Shown one piece after another: positions 9,674 through 20,145 of a stretch of 64,000 nt of DNA. Every line of letters starts with the position of its first letter. The first letter of the stretch is position 1. The notes beneath the pieces are model-generated. The model was not told the DNA's origin and did no database searches. It worked only from the letters and a program-made list of their open reading frames with translations. The stretch lies in NCBI GenBank assembly GCA_919902505.1, contig CAKKRE010000021.1, positions 43,674 to 107,673 on the forward strand, written 5' to 3'. The translations under genes were made by a program, and so were the position numbers. The stretch comes from Nitrospiraceae bacterium. Its GTDB lineage: Bacteria; Nitrospirota; Nitrospiria; Nitrospirales; Nitrospiraceae.

Positions 9674-10657
9674 TTACAGAATCCGATCCTCTGCACGTGT
9701 AATGTCCGACAGGCCGAGAGTCTCCGGGAGCACCCGACGGTAACCCGACGAAAATTTCGGCGTTTTCACGGTGACGACCGGGCAGGTAGCCCGGCGCAAG
9801 ACCGCATCCGCCACGCTTCCGAACCGTTCCACCGACACTCCGCGACGGCCATGGGCCCCCATGACAATGAGGTCGGCGTGATGCCGCAAGGCACAGGCCA
9901 GAATCGTATCGGATGGCAGCCCCACAGAAATTTCGAGATCGGCCGGCAACCCGAATGACGTGATGACCTCCTTGAGTTCCATCAGTTGCCGGTTCCAATA
10001 GTCACGTTTGCGCGCTTCCTCTTCGATGAGGCCAAGCCCGCAGTCCAAATCATACCCAACCGGCTCCAACACATGCATCAACGTCAGCGTGGCGCCGATC
10101 CCCTTGGCAAGTTGAATGGCATACTCAACTGCATCCAGCGACGGGCTCGAAAAATCCAGCGGCGCCAGGATATGCCGGATCTGCACCTGCCTGCCTGCCG
10201 CAGGCTGGCCCGCTTGTTCACGCAGCCCCGGCACCACGAGAACCGGACAGGGGCCTTCCTTCACAACCCGTTCCACCGTGCTGCCGATCAACCCGTACAG
10301 CGAAGTATTGAGCCCCTGAGCACCCATCGCGACAAGCTCCACCCCTTGGACCTTGGCAGCCAGACAGATATGCTCGGTCGGGTTCCCCAGCACCAGCCGT
10401 ACCTTGGCTGAAATGCCGTTGCGCGCCAGATCGTCACGTACCTGCTCCAACTGCCGCGCAGCCGCTGCTCGCGTCTGTGCAACCGCAGCAAGAGCCTCCG
10501 TCTCGGCACTCAACCACGGGGGCACCTCGATCACATGCAGGACTTCCAACGTGGCTCCCCAGTGGGAGGCGAGATAGACGGCATAGTCCTGTGCAGACGT
10601 TGCACCATCCGAAAAATCGGTCGCGAAGAGGATCCGTGTCATCGGTGGCGTATTCAT
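9674..10657 (-). CDS. Universal stress protein, tandem UspA domains
   Basis: Two ATP-binding Usp motifs (GLIGSTVERVVKEGPCPVLVVP; GAHGRRGVSVERFGSVADAVLRRATCPVVTV). Confidence 0.9.
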   Translation of the reverse strand: MNTPPMTRILFATDFSDGATSAQDYAVYLASHWGATLEVLHVIEVPPWLSAETEALAAVAQTRAAAARQLEQVRDDLARNGISAKVRLVLGNPTEHICLAAKVQGVELVAMGAQGLNTSLYGLIGSTVERVVKEGPCPVLVVPGLREQAGQPAAGRQVQIRHILAPLDFSSPSLDAVEYAIQLAKGIGATLTLMHVLEPVGYDLDCGLGLIEEEARKRDYWNRQLMELKEVITSFGLPADLEISVGLPSDTILACALRHHADLIVMGAHGRRGVSVERFGSVADAVLRRATCPVVTVKTPKFSSGYRRVLPETLGLSDITRAEDRIL

Positions 10658-10943
10658 GGCAGCTCCTGTGAAACGGTTGGATGACTCCTCCTCCACGAAC
10701 GGCCGACCTTCAGCAGCCGACAGCCATCACGTTGAGCCCGGAGCCGGTGGACGTGATTGCCAGAATGAATAGAGGCTCCGGTGGCGATCGAACATTGCGA
10801 GCAACGTCGACATAGGGGGACGGCAGACGCATCCAGATCGCACACCCGTCGGGGAATTCCGGTGCTTCCGGCGCAGTCCTCTGCTTCCCGCATAGCATGA
10901 GTGTCGACATGACAGATACGTACCTCAACTCGGAATCACGCGC

Positions 10944-11498
10944 TTATCCGAAGGACAACGTGCTTGCGCGCACGACCTGAGTCAGCCCCCAGAGTAGAAA
11001 CAGCCCGTAGACCGTACCGAAGAACCAGGGAAAGCTGATCGCGCGATGCGCCCACCATTGACGATGTTGCCGGAACGCCCAGGACGGTTCGAAGGAACGC
11101 GGCTCATTGCTTTCCTCGACGATCGTTTCACGATGTTCACGGAGTCGATACAGACTATTCACCGGCCTTCGTTCCCCCCACTCAGGCATGGTTTCGATGC
11201 CCCGGAGCTGCCACTCCCAGAGCGCATTTTGCCCGGAGAAGCGCCCGAGCACGATCGCCATCTGCACACTCATGAGGATCCCGATGATGCTGAACAGCAC
11301 AATGATGATGGTAAAGGGAAGCGCCAGTGATTCCCGCGACACCAGCAACCCGATCACCGCGACAAAAATCGAATTGGCGGTCAGATAGTCCGACAGCATC
11401 GTGTGATAATCCCGCACGCCGGACGTCCACAACGTCAGCAGATGTGCATAATCGGATCGTAACCCCTCTTGATCCAAAGCCCTCACCTCAGGCTCCAT
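10944..11498 (-). CDS. Hypothetical integral membrane protein
   Basis: Three hydrophobic segments, start MEPEVRALDQEG; no family recognised with confidence. Confidence 0.6.
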   Translation of the reverse strand: MEPEVRALDQEGLRSDYAHLLTLWTSGVRDYHTMLSDYLTANSIFVAVIGLLVSRESLALPFTIIIVLFSIIGILMSVQMAIVLGRFSGQNALWEWQLRGIETMPEWGERRPVNSLYRLREHRETIVEESNEPRSFEPSWAFRQHRQWWAHRAISFPWFFGTVYGLFLLWGLTQVVRASTLSFG

Positions 11499-13209
11499 TG
11501 ACGTCTTGTCCGACCAGCCGATACGCATTGCGCAGATACTGCCCCACCATGCGCTGCGTGTTGAAGAACGCTCCGTTCATCGCAATCGCATGTTTCATAA
11601 TCTCGATAAAACCTTCCCGATCCTTGTAAAAACAGGGCAGGACCTTCTGCTCAAGCTTGTCGTACAGCGCCCGAGCATGGCAGGCCTCCATCTCATCCGC
11701 AGGCGAATCACAGGCTTCGATCTTCTCGCCGATCGACCAGCCCGTGACCCCTTCAATATGGCCTTCGACCCACCAGCCGTCCAGCACGCTGAAACTCGGA
11801 ACCCCGTTCATCGCCGCCTTCATGCCGCTCGTGCCGGAAGCCTCCATCGGCGGAAGCGGCGTATTCAGCCAGACATCCACGCCGGCGCAGAGGAGACGTG
11901 CCAGCGTCATGTCATAGTTGGCGAGATAGGCTACCGACAGCTGCCCGCGCATGCCGTGAATGCGATGGATCATGTCCTTACCGGCTTGATCCTGAGGATG
12001 CGCCTTCCCTGCAAAGACGAATTGAATCGGGCCTGCCTCTTTCAGCAGACGCCGCAACCGCTCGACATCGTGAAACACCAGCGTCCCTCGCTTATACGCC
12101 GTCGCGCGGCGGGCGAAGCCGATGGTGAGGACATCGCGGTCGAATCCCGCGTTGGTCTGGCGGTTTACTTCGTCCACCAAGGCCAACTTGGCCTCCCGAT
12201 GGGCCATCCAGATTTCCGAACCGGGAATACTGATGGCGTAACGAAGCGATAATTGATCGTAGCGCCAGTCGGGCAAATGACGGTCATAGAGGTGTTGAAA
12301 CGAGGGCGCGGTCCAGGTCACGGCATGCACCCCGTTGGTAATGGAATGGATCGGATAGCCGGGATACAACGAGTGGGACACCTCGCCATGCCGCATGGCG
12401 ACACCGTTGACGAAGCGGGATCCCCGCAAAGCCAGCAAGGTCATGTTCAGCGCATCCTGGTGCTGGCAGGCCTGCACGAGATCGCATCGCCGACTCCCCA
12501 ACACCCGATGCGCGAGTTCCACGGGGAATTGGTCGTGGCCCGCCGGCACCGGGGTATGTGTGGTGAACACGCATTGCTCCCGCACCTGCTCGATCACCTC
12601 CGGCGGCACATCTCCATTCCGCGGTGCCGTCCCGATGGCCGCCTCGATCAATGCCAGGACCAGCAGCGCCGCATGCCCTTCATTGAGGTGGTAACGAAAA
12701 ATGTTCCCGTGCCCCAACGCGCGCAAAAGAGCGAACCCGCCGAACCCCAGGATCATTTCCTGGCATAAGCGATAATGCGAGTCCCCGCCATAGAGCGTAT
12801 CCGTGATGGTCCGATCCCAGGGACTGTTTTCGGGCAGATCGGTATCGAGCAGATACACCGGAACGGTATGGCCCGACATGCCGGTGACGTGATGCCGCCA
12901 GGCACGAACGTGCACGGTCCGGCCCTCGATTTCGACAGAGACTCGCGGCTCCATCGCCTCGGCGAAATCGTTGACTGCCCAGGCCACCGGCTCCTCAGAC
13001 TGCCATCCCTTCTGATCGAGTCGCTGATAAAAATAGCCCCGCCGGTGGAGCAGCGTGACGCCGATCATCGGCACGCCCAGATCGGCCGCGGAACGAATCG
13101 TGTCGCCGGCCAGAACCCCGAGTCCTCCCGCATAGGTCGGCATCAGCGGATTCAGGCCGATCTCCATGGAAAAGTACGCCACGAGGGTGTGGCTGTTCTG
13201 CCGGGTCAT
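11488..13209 (-). CDS. glgP: Alpha-glucan (glycogen) phosphorylase, short form
   Basis: AYFSMEIGLNPLMPTYAGGLGVLAGD, FHLNEGHAA-type (YHLNEGHAALL), NTPLPPMEASGTSGMKAAMNGV. Confidence 0.9.
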   Translation of the reverse strand: MTRQNSHTLVAYFSMEIGLNPLMPTYAGGLGVLAGDTIRSAADLGVPMIGVTLLHRRGYFYQRLDQKGWQSEEPVAWAVNDFAEAMEPRVSVEIEGRTVHVRAWRHHVTGMSGHTVPVYLLDTDLPENSPWDRTITDTLYGGDSHYRLCQEMILGFGGFALLRALGHGNIFRYHLNEGHAALLVLALIEAAIGTAPRNGDVPPEVIEQVREQCVFTTHTPVPAGHDQFPVELAHRVLGSRRCDLVQACQHQDALNMTLLALRGSRFVNGVAMRHGEVSHSLYPGYPIHSITNGVHAVTWTAPSFQHLYDRHLPDWRYDQLSLRYAISIPGSEIWMAHREAKLALVDEVNRQTNAGFDRDVLTIGFARRATAYKRGTLVFHDVERLRRLLKEAGPIQFVFAGKAHPQDQAGKDMIHRIHGMRGQLSVAYLANYDMTLARLLCAGVDVWLNTPLPPMEASGTSGMKAAMNGVPSFSVLDGWWVEGHIEGVTGWSIGEKIEACDSPADEMEACHARALYDKLEQKVLPCFYKDREGFIEIMKHAIAMNGAFFNTQRMVGQYLRNAYRLVGQDVNGA

Positions 13210-14480
13210 GAGGCCTCCAGCACCTGCTTGATCAGTCGAAGCTCATCGCGCACCAGCCGCGGCATGAGAAAATGCCGCCGCACATGTTCACGCCCGGCCC
13301 GGCCGAACTCTCCACGTTCGCCCGGTCGCTGCAGCAGATGGAGCAGCCGCTCCGCGCAGGCGTCCACACTGTCGACCAGATTCTTCTGAAAGGACTCGGG
13401 GAATTGCATGGGAATGCCTCCGGTGTTCCCGGCGACCACCGGCTTCTCCTTCCATAACGCTTCGGACACGACCAACCCGAATCCCTCCCGCAAGGACTTC
13501 TGGATCACCACATCGCAGCCACGCTGGAACGCGTTGACCTCCATGCTCCCCACCCCGGCGAGATTCGTGAACACGAACAGGTCCGGGTCCTTCGCGGCTT
13601 CTTCTTCGACTCGATCCAGAATCTCCCAGCCCTCCGGATCGTCGCCCGCCATCGCGCCGATGAGCACCAATTGAACGGTTGGAATGGCCTCTTTGACCAG
13701 GCGGTAGGCCCGGACGACCCCGAGCGGATCTTTCCAGGGATCGAACCGCGAGACCTGCAACAGCAACGGCCTCGTCGGATCCACCCCGGAGTCCGCGATC
13801 GCGCGCCGGCACAAGTCTTCAGGCAATTCCATGTTCTTCGTGGCCAGGGGATCGATGGCCGGAGCGATGAAGGCCACCCGCTTCGCCGCCAATTGGGGTA
13901 GAACGAACTGGCTCATGGTGAAGACGACCGCCTCATACTCTTCGAGCAACGGCCGCAAAAACTGACTGACCTCCTGATCCGGCGCCGAGCTGTCGATATG
14001 GCACCGCCAAATCCATGTGGCATCGCGGGGCCCGGCAAAATGCCGGATAGCCGCCGGCTGCGGGTCGTGCACGATATACACATCGTAGTCATTGCCGAGC
14101 GCCTTGGCGCTGCGTTCATTGACCTTGAGGTACAGGTCCTGCGCCGCTTTCCCTAAGCCGTAGTGCCCGCCTTGCAGTGCGTTATGGAACGCCTTGGTGA
14201 TGGCAAAAAATTCCGGTTCGCCGTGGATCAAGCGCCAGTCCGCCTGCACACCGAGCGCCTGCAGCATCGGCACATACCGCGCCAGCAGTTCCGCCACACC
14301 CCCGCCGGCCGCCGTGGAGTTCACATGACAGACTTTGACGCCCTGCAGTTCTTTCGCGAGCGTCCTCAGCTCCTCATCGGCCTCTTCGCTCATCAGTGTG
14401 CGGTACCCATCCAGATTGGCCTGTATCGCTCCGCATCGTCGTCCGATGCCGACTTTCGGCAACTGCGTCTTCAATTCCAT
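13206..14480 (-). CDS. GT4 glycosyltransferase, TreT-like trehalose synthase
   Basis: VNSTAAGGGVAELL, VSRFDPWKDPLGVV, SLREGFGLVVSEALWKEKPVV. Confidence 0.8.
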   Translation of the reverse strand: MELKTQLPKVGIGRRCGAIQANLDGYRTLMSEEADEELRTLAKELQGVKVCHVNSTAAGGGVAELLARYVPMLQALGVQADWRLIHGEPEFFAITKAFHNALQGGHYGLGKAAQDLYLKVNERSAKALGNDYDVYIVHDPQPAAIRHFAGPRDATWIWRCHIDSSAPDQEVSQFLRPLLEEYEAVVFTMSQFVLPQLAAKRVAFIAPAIDPLATKNMELPEDLCRRAIADSGVDPTRPLLLQVSRFDPWKDPLGVVRAYRLVKEAIPTVQLVLIGAMAGDDPEGWEILDRVEEEAAKDPDLFVFTNLAGVGSMEVNAFQRGCDVVIQKSLREGFGLVVSEALWKEKPVVAGNTGGIPMQFPESFQKNLVDSVDACAERLLHLLQRPGERGEFGRAGREHVRRHFLMPRLVRDELRLIKQVLEAS

Positions 14481-14532
14481 TGTCCCTGAATCTCCCTCAT
14501 GAATCCGTATCCTGACCTCTATCGCTGCTCTG

Positions 14533-15009
14533 CTACCCGAACGTCACGCGAACCCAATCACCAAGATAGTGCGTGATCGCGACCACACAGAGTCCGATCA
14601 CGACATGTTCCCCGATCACCTTCCACGGCGGGACCCCTTGCGCGCGCGCCAGCGCATAACTGAGCACCGCCAACAGCGACAACCCCCAGACGAGGCTGGC
14701 CGCCACAGCCAGATCCAACGGCATGAACAACACCGGAACCGCAAAGGTCACGGCAATCACGAATTTCGCCGCGAAGGTCGCCAGGGTCGATTCCCAAATC
14801 TCATTGGTGTCCCCATGGTTCTTGGATTCTTCCGCAATGTGGATGCCCAACGCATCGGACATGGCGTCGGCGACCGCAATGGTGAGCAGCCCGCCCAGGA
14901 CCACGGACTTCGAATGGGTGCCCGCATGCAGTCCCACCATCAGCCCCAAGGTGGTAATCACGCCGGAAGTGAGCCCGAAACTGAACCCGATCTTCAACGG
15001 TGTGCGCAT
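14533..15009 (-). CDS. VIT/CCC1-like membrane transporter
   Basis: FGLTSGVITTLGLMVGL, VADAMSDALGIHIAEES; five predicted TM segments. Confidence 0.6.
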   Translation of the reverse strand: MRTPLKIGFSFGLTSGVITTLGLMVGLHAGTHSKSVVLGGLLTIAVADAMSDALGIHIAEESKNHGDTNEIWESTLATFAAKFVIAVTFAVPVLFMPLDLAVAASLVWGLSLLAVLSYALARAQGVPPWKVIGEHVVIGLCVVAITHYLGDWVRVTFG

Positions 15010-15070
15010 ACCCCATACCTTGTCATCGCGGCAGACCGTCTCAGAGGGAGCGGGACGTCGGAGTCTTGGA

Positions 15071-15700
15071 TCAACAGGCTTCCTTCTCCGCTCCTCGCAG
15101 ACAAGACGCAATCCAGTCGTTCAGCGCCTCAAGCACCCGGGTCACTGCACGATTGGCCGCCAGCACGCCCCCATAGGCATCCTCACTCGGAGCCGGCTCG
15201 AACGATTCAAGACTCCTGGCGCCCATGATGCGTTGCGCTTTCGTTTCCGTCAGTTGAGCGCGCAGCCGTATCCTGGTGCCGCTCGGTCGCTGCAGAAACT
15301 CCTGTTGCACCACCAGGCCGGAAATGTCCAGCCGGTAATCTCCCCGGGCCGCCGTCGGCATCGGTACCACCACACGCCAGACGCTCGTGCGCTCCAGCGA
15401 CTGCAGCAGCAAGGGCGCCAACATCCGTGGCGGGGCATCGACCCACACATTGGTTGCGTAGTAGTTCACTTCATACGGCCGCTGGAGGTAGGCCATACGC
15501 GGCTGTTCGAATCCAGCTTCCGCCTGCGGCACTCCCACGACGAGGACGCCATGGGTACCCGCCGGCCCCGTTCGAGGGCTCGCCCCAGACAGAGACTCGT
15601 CCATTGCCAGCACGAACGTATGAACCGGATTGTCTCCCGATCGCGGCACGACACAGGCCGTCAGCGCGCAGGACCACAGCAGGACTCCGACCCATTTCAT
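15071..15700 (-). CDS. ABC-type transport auxiliary lipoprotein (PqiC/LptE-like component of MCE system)
   Basis: Lipobox LTAC at start MKWVGVLLWSCALTAC; position directly downstream of MCE gene. Confidence 0.65.
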   Translation of the reverse strand: MKWVGVLLWSCALTACVVPRSGDNPVHTFVLAMDESLSGASPRTGPAGTHGVLVVGVPQAEAGFEQPRMAYLQRPYEVNYYATNVWVDAPPRMLAPLLLQSLERTSVWRVVVPMPTAARGDYRLDISGLVVQQEFLQRPSGTRIRLRAQLTETKAQRIMGARSLESFEPAPSEDAYGGVLAANRAVTRVLEALNDWIASCLRGAEKEAC

Positions 15701-15728
15701 GACGCGCCGGTTCACGCCCACGTGTCCC

Positions 15729-16691
15729 TCACTCGCCGGGCCCCTTCGTTTGGGCGGATCGGCCAAGGACCAGCACATTCGGTTGCCGTTCGACCTGCTG
15801 CGCCACACGATTCAAGGTGGCGGTCAGTTGCCGAAGCTCCGTGACGAGCAGCCCCGCATCGGCCAGCGTCTGCCGCGAAAACTGTTCGATACCGGGCCGA
15901 CTGGCGTCGATCATCCCTCCGACCGAGCGGCTTGTCCGCGATAAGTCTTCCGTCATCTGCTGCAATCCAGCCGCGCTCCTGCTCATACGCTCCACCAATG
16001 CGGGAAGCTGTTTGCCGAGTTGCTCCGTCACACGCGACGACTGCTCCGCCGCCTGCACCGCGTTCTGCACTCCGCGGTCCATCTGGCTGCTGCGTTCCGC
16101 CAGCACCTTTGTGACTTCCGACAGATCTTTCAGGATCTGCTTCAAGACCGCACGATTATCTTCATCCAGCGCAGAAGAAGCATTTTGGGCCAGCCCGTTC
16201 AGATTGGCCACGAGGGTCGACAGGCCTTGGTCCGACAACAGTTTCGCCAGCGTCCCGTCCAGCCGGCCGAATAACGAGGGCACGCTCGTGATGACCGGAT
16301 AGGTCTGCCCGGCCGCCGGCGTCAAGGGAGGAGCCTCCCTAGTTCCACCGGTCAAATTGAGCGTCACCAATCCCGTGAGCCCCTGCGTGACCAGCACAGC
16401 CTGCGTATCGGTCTTGACGGGTGTCCCGCCGACAATGTCCAACGTCACCCGCACCTCTTCTGAATTCTCAGGGTTGAGGATGACTTGTTTCACCCGCCCG
16501 ACATCCACCCCGCGATATTTCACGGTCGAATCCACGCTGAGTCCGGCAACGGACTCGCGGGTATAGACGTAATACCGATCATAGATTCCACGATAGTCGG
16601 TTTTCCCCAACCAGAAAATCGCACCGAGGATCGTGGCACCCAGCAGCAGGACGAACGCGCCGACCAGGATATAGTTGACCTTCGGTTCCAT
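15729..16691 (-). CDS. MlaD/MCE family substrate-binding protein
   Basis: Single N-terminal TM, MCE domain (VAGLSVDSTVKYRGVDVGRVKQV) and long coiled coil. Confidence 0.85.
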   Translation of the reverse strand: MEPKVNYILVGAFVLLLGATILGAIFWLGKTDYRGIYDRYYVYTRESVAGLSVDSTVKYRGVDVGRVKQVILNPENSEEVRVTLDIVGGTPVKTDTQAVLVTQGLTGLVTLNLTGGTREAPPLTPAAGQTYPVITSVPSLFGRLDGTLAKLLSDQGLSTLVANLNGLAQNASSALDEDNRAVLKQILKDLSEVTKVLAERSSQMDRGVQNAVQAAEQSSRVTEQLGKQLPALVERMSRSAAGLQQMTEDLSRTSRSVGGMIDASRPGIEQFSRQTLADAGLLVTELRQLTATLNRVAQQVERQPNVLVLGRSAQTKGPGE

Positions 16692-16701
16692 CCGCCACCT
16701 C

Positions 16702-17529
16702 TCAATCCCGGTGCAGTCCTCTTCCGGAATGATTCAGATGTGCCGCACGCCCACGGGGACCGTGAAAATAGCTCCGGATAACGGGATCGTCCGAACGGGC
16801 CAGCGCTTCCATCGTTCCCAACCCAAGCACCTGCCCTTCGCCCAGCACCGCGACCCGATCCGCAATGCGCCACAAGGAATCCAAATCGTGCGTCACCATC
16901 ACCACGGTCAACCCCAACAACCGTTTCAGATTCAACACCAGATCGTCGAATCCGGCGGCAATGATCGGATCCAATCCGGCCGTCGGTTCATCGAGAAACA
17001 GCAGCTCCGGATCCATGACGATCGCACGAGCCAGCGCCGCGCGTCTCCTCATCCCGCCGCTGAGCTCACTCGGGAATTTGATCGCGCTGTCCGGAGGTAA
17101 TCCGACCAAGGCAATTTTGAGCGCCACGATATCCCGGATCGCTTCAGCGCTCAACGGCGTATGCTCACGAAGCGGCACCGCCACGTTCTCCGCCAGGGTC
17201 ATGGAACTGAACAGGGCGCCATGCTGGAACATCACGCCGAACCGGCGATGCAGCGGGCTTCCGTTCGAATGTGTCAGTTGACGGCTGTCTGTGCCCAACA
17301 GGCGAATCGTCCCCGTCGTCGGAGTCAGCAATCCGATGATTTCTCGCAGCAACGTCGATTTCCCGCAACCGTTGCCGCCCGCAATGGCGAACACCTCGCC
17401 ACGCACGACCGTGAGACTCACATCTTGATGCACGACCGCCGTGCCGAACCGCGTCGAGACATGACTGACCTCGATCACAGGCCATTCAGCCTGATCGCTC
17501 GATGCGCCGATGGGAGGTGGATGGTCCAT
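16702..17529 (-). CDS. MlaF-like ABC transporter ATPase
   Basis: Walker A GGNGCGKST, signature ELSGGMRRRAALARAI, Walker B LLFLDEPTAGLDP. Confidence 0.9.
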   Translation of the reverse strand: MDHPPPIGASSDQAEWPVIEVSHVSTRFGTAVVHQDVSLTVVRGEVFAIAGGNGCGKSTLLREIIGLLTPTTGTIRLLGTDSRQLTHSNGSPLHRRFGVMFQHGALFSSMTLAENVAVPLREHTPLSAEAIRDIVALKIALVGLPPDSAIKFPSELSGGMRRRAALARAIVMDPELLFLDEPTAGLDPIIAAGFDDLVLNLKRLLGLTVVMVTHDLDSLWRIADRVAVLGEGQVLGLGTMEALARSDDPVIRSYFHGPRGRAAHLNHSGRGLHRD

Positions 17530-17541
17530 GAAGCGTCCCTG

Positions 17542-18681
17542 CTATAAACTCCACCAGTTCAGAAGAATGCTGCAAATCGCATCGAAGATAATGACGAGAA
17601 AAATACTTTGCACCACACTGATCGTCGTATGCCGCCCCACATCATCCACCCCGCCGCGAATCTGGAACCCCTGATAACAGCCGACCAGCGCGATGATGAC
17701 GGCGAAGAAGGGCGCCTTGCCGAGACCGATGAGCATATGCCGTAGCGCCACGGCCTCCTCGAAGCGCGAGAGAAAGGCGCTGAAACTCACGTTGAGCTGA
17801 TTCGACGCGATCAACATGCCGCCGAAAACACCCAGCACATCGGCATAGGCGGTCAGCAGCGGCAGCGCCACGACCAACGCCAGGACCCGCGGCAACACCA
17901 ACAGCTCGATCGGCGACAGGCCGAAGGTTTGCAACGCATCCAGCTCCTCGGTCACCTTCATCGTGCCGATCTGCGCCGCATAGGCCGACCCGGACCGCCC
18001 GGCGATCAGAATCGCGGCAATCAGCGGGGCGATTTCCCGCAACAGCGAGATGCCCACCAGATCCACGATAAAAATATTCGTCCCGAACTTCCGGAGCTGC
18101 TCGGCACCCTGGTACGCAATCACCACGCCGATGAGAAACGTCAGCAGCCCGGTGATCGGCAACGCATTGACCCCGTCCAGCCGGAGGCTATTCAGGCAAC
18201 TGCGCCAACGCATGCGACGGGGCGCCGCCACCAAACGAACCAGCGCCGTCGCACTCTCCCCGAGAAACTCCAGCCCTCGAATCATCCGGACAAGATGATT
18301 GCCGATCGCTGTCTTGAGCCGCTCACTCCCGTTCGACCGCGGGGCGACCTCAGCGACCATCGCGGCCCAATTGGACGACACCAGGCTCATCAGCTGCGCA
18401 TAGTCCGACCGAAGGCCTTCAATCGAGACCTCGCAGCCCTGGCGTCTGGCTTCCATCAAGGCGCGATACAACACGACCGCACCGCCGGTGTCGAACGCCT
18501 CGATCCCGCTCGCCTCGAAGACCAACACACTTCGAGCAGGCCAGACCATTCCTCTGAGCGCACGTTCGACCGGTGCCACATCGGGCATGGTCCAGGCTCC
18601 CCAACAACGGAGGGTCCGGCCCTCCAGCCACGTCACACCGGCCGGCTGCTGCTGGTTAGCCATTGGTTGACCGCGCTTCAT
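17542..18681 (-). CDS. MlaE-like permease with N-terminal STAS domain
   Basis: MlaE motifs (LLREIAPLIAAILIAGRSGSAYAAQIGTMKVTEELDAL). Confidence 0.9.
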   Translation of the reverse strand: MKRGQPMANQQQPAGVTWLEGRTLRCWGAWTMPDVAPVERALRGMVWPARSVLVFEASGIEAFDTGGAVVLYRALMEARRQGCEVSIEGLRSDYAQLMSLVSSNWAAMVAEVAPRSNGSERLKTAIGNHLVRMIRGLEFLGESATALVRLVAAPRRMRWRSCLNSLRLDGVNALPITGLLTFLIGVVIAYQGAEQLRKFGTNIFIVDLVGISLLREIAPLIAAILIAGRSGSAYAAQIGTMKVTEELDALQTFGLSPIELLVLPRVLALVVALPLLTAYADVLGVFGGMLIASNQLNVSFSAFLSRFEEAVALRHMLIGLGKAPFFAVIIALVGCYQGFQIRGGVDDVGRHTTISVVQSIFLVIIFDAICSILLNWWSL

Positions 18682-18745
18682 CTACCGCATCGACTCGTGC
18701 CTTAGCAGGATGCGGAAAAAGTCCGCCAGCGGCGTTCTCGACACC

Positions 18746-18834
18746 CGTGAAGCGTGAATCGTGAAACGTATCTCGCGAGCATGTCGCAACCGATTCTGCA
18801 ACGAGAGACGAACGACGTTTCACGAACGACGGAC
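18746..18834. repeat. Short inverted-repeat spacer, GTGAAACGT family
   Basis: cgtgaagcgtgaatcgtgaaacgta ... acgacgtttcacgaacgac; related to 22824-22861, 25177-25240 and 35285-35340. Confidence 0.6.
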
Positions 18835-18939
18835 GAGGGGATGGCCTTTTTGCGCGTCCTGCGGGTTATTGTCATACCGCCACGGCGCATGAGTTGATCG
18901 TAGCCTATTGCGCAACAATCGAGTTTTTCTGCAGTCTTG

Positions 18940-20094
18940 TTACACCTGATTCTGTTCGCGCAATGTCGCAATGAGTTCTTTCTTACTGACCAGCAGCGCA
19001 CCCAACCCGAACAGCACCGTCAGCAACGTCACCAGCCCTCCGACCACCGGAATAAGCGACAGCACCGAATACAGGACCAGCCCCGCCACGAAGGGCCAGG
19101 CCAGCGACGACGACTCCTCCTGCCGGCGAATCAGGATTTGTCCCACATAGGTGATGGCATACACTCTCGCCAGATAGACCGTCGCCCCATACAAGGCGAG
19201 CAGCAAGACGCCGATCGGAAGCGCGAACAATGTGACCACGAAACTCAACGCCACGACGGGCGTGGCGACCAGAGCCACCGTGCCCCAGCCGAGAGCCGCT
19301 GTCGGACGTTCACCGATCGTCGCGGTGACCCGCCCGGCAAACACCGGGTAGACCCGTAAGAGCACCAATCCCAGGATCAACGTCGAGACGAATCCGATGA
19401 ATGCAACCATGAGCCGGATGCCGATGAGCCCCTGGCGCGCCCGTTCAATGCTCCAACCTTCTGGCAACGGCCGCTGTGTAATCGCGCCCCGAACGGTCGC
19501 CTCTTCGTCGATTGAGGGGGCCGCTTCACCCCAGTACCTCAGCCTGCCCCCGACCGTGGCCTTCGAGGTGAGACGCACCGACCCTGCCGCCACGATCAAA
19601 TCTCGCTCAATCTGGTTTGACAGCGTCGCATTCCAGGCACCGACCCTCGCATCCCGACCGACAGTCCCGGCAAGTTGCACATGGCCGCCGCCGGCGATGA
19701 GGTTGTCCCGCACCTTGGCCGTTCCGGTCATATGCACATCCGCGCCACCGAGGGTGGCATTCCTCCCGATGGTTCCACTCACCGTCACCTGCGCACCGGC
19801 AATTCTGGCATCCTGAGCCACGGTGCCGGACAGAATCACTTTGGCTCCCGCCACGATCACATCGCCGTTGACCACTCCATCGATCAGCACCTCACCACCG
19901 GCGGCATAGAGATCGCCGTTGACGATGCCGGAAATTTCCACATGCGGGCCGAAGGCGAAATAGTCCCCCTGTACAATCTGCCCCGCACGTAACACAGCCC
20001 GCTCCTTCCACGGCGCGCGAGCCAACGGTTCATCGGCCTGGACAGTGGCAGGCAGCATGCACAGGATCAACAACAGCACCATACGTGTCGTCAT
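18940..20094 (-). CDS. Bactofilin-like/polymer-forming membrane protein
   Basis: Beta-helical repeat region (GIVNGDLYAAGGEVLIDGVVNGDVIVAG...) then four TM segments; signal peptide. Confidence 0.7.
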   Translation of the reverse strand: MTTRMVLLLILCMLPATVQADEPLARAPWKERAVLRAGQIVQGDYFAFGPHVEISGIVNGDLYAAGGEVLIDGVVNGDVIVAGAKVILSGTVAQDARIAGAQVTVSGTIGRNATLGGADVHMTGTAKVRDNLIAGGGHVQLAGTVGRDARVGAWNATLSNQIERDLIVAAGSVRLTSKATVGGRLRYWGEAAPSIDEEATVRGAITQRPLPEGWSIERARQGLIGIRLMVAFIGFVSTLILGLVLLRVYPVFAGRVTATIGERPTAALGWGTVALVATPVVALSFVVTLFALPIGVLLLALYGATVYLARVYAITYVGQILIRRQEESSSLAWPFVAGLVLYSVLSLIPVVGGLVTLLTVLFGLGALLVSKKELIATLREQNQV

Positions 20095-20145
20095 GTGAAT
20101 GGCCTCCTGAATGGTCACAGGTTGAACCCGACCCGGGACCCGCGT

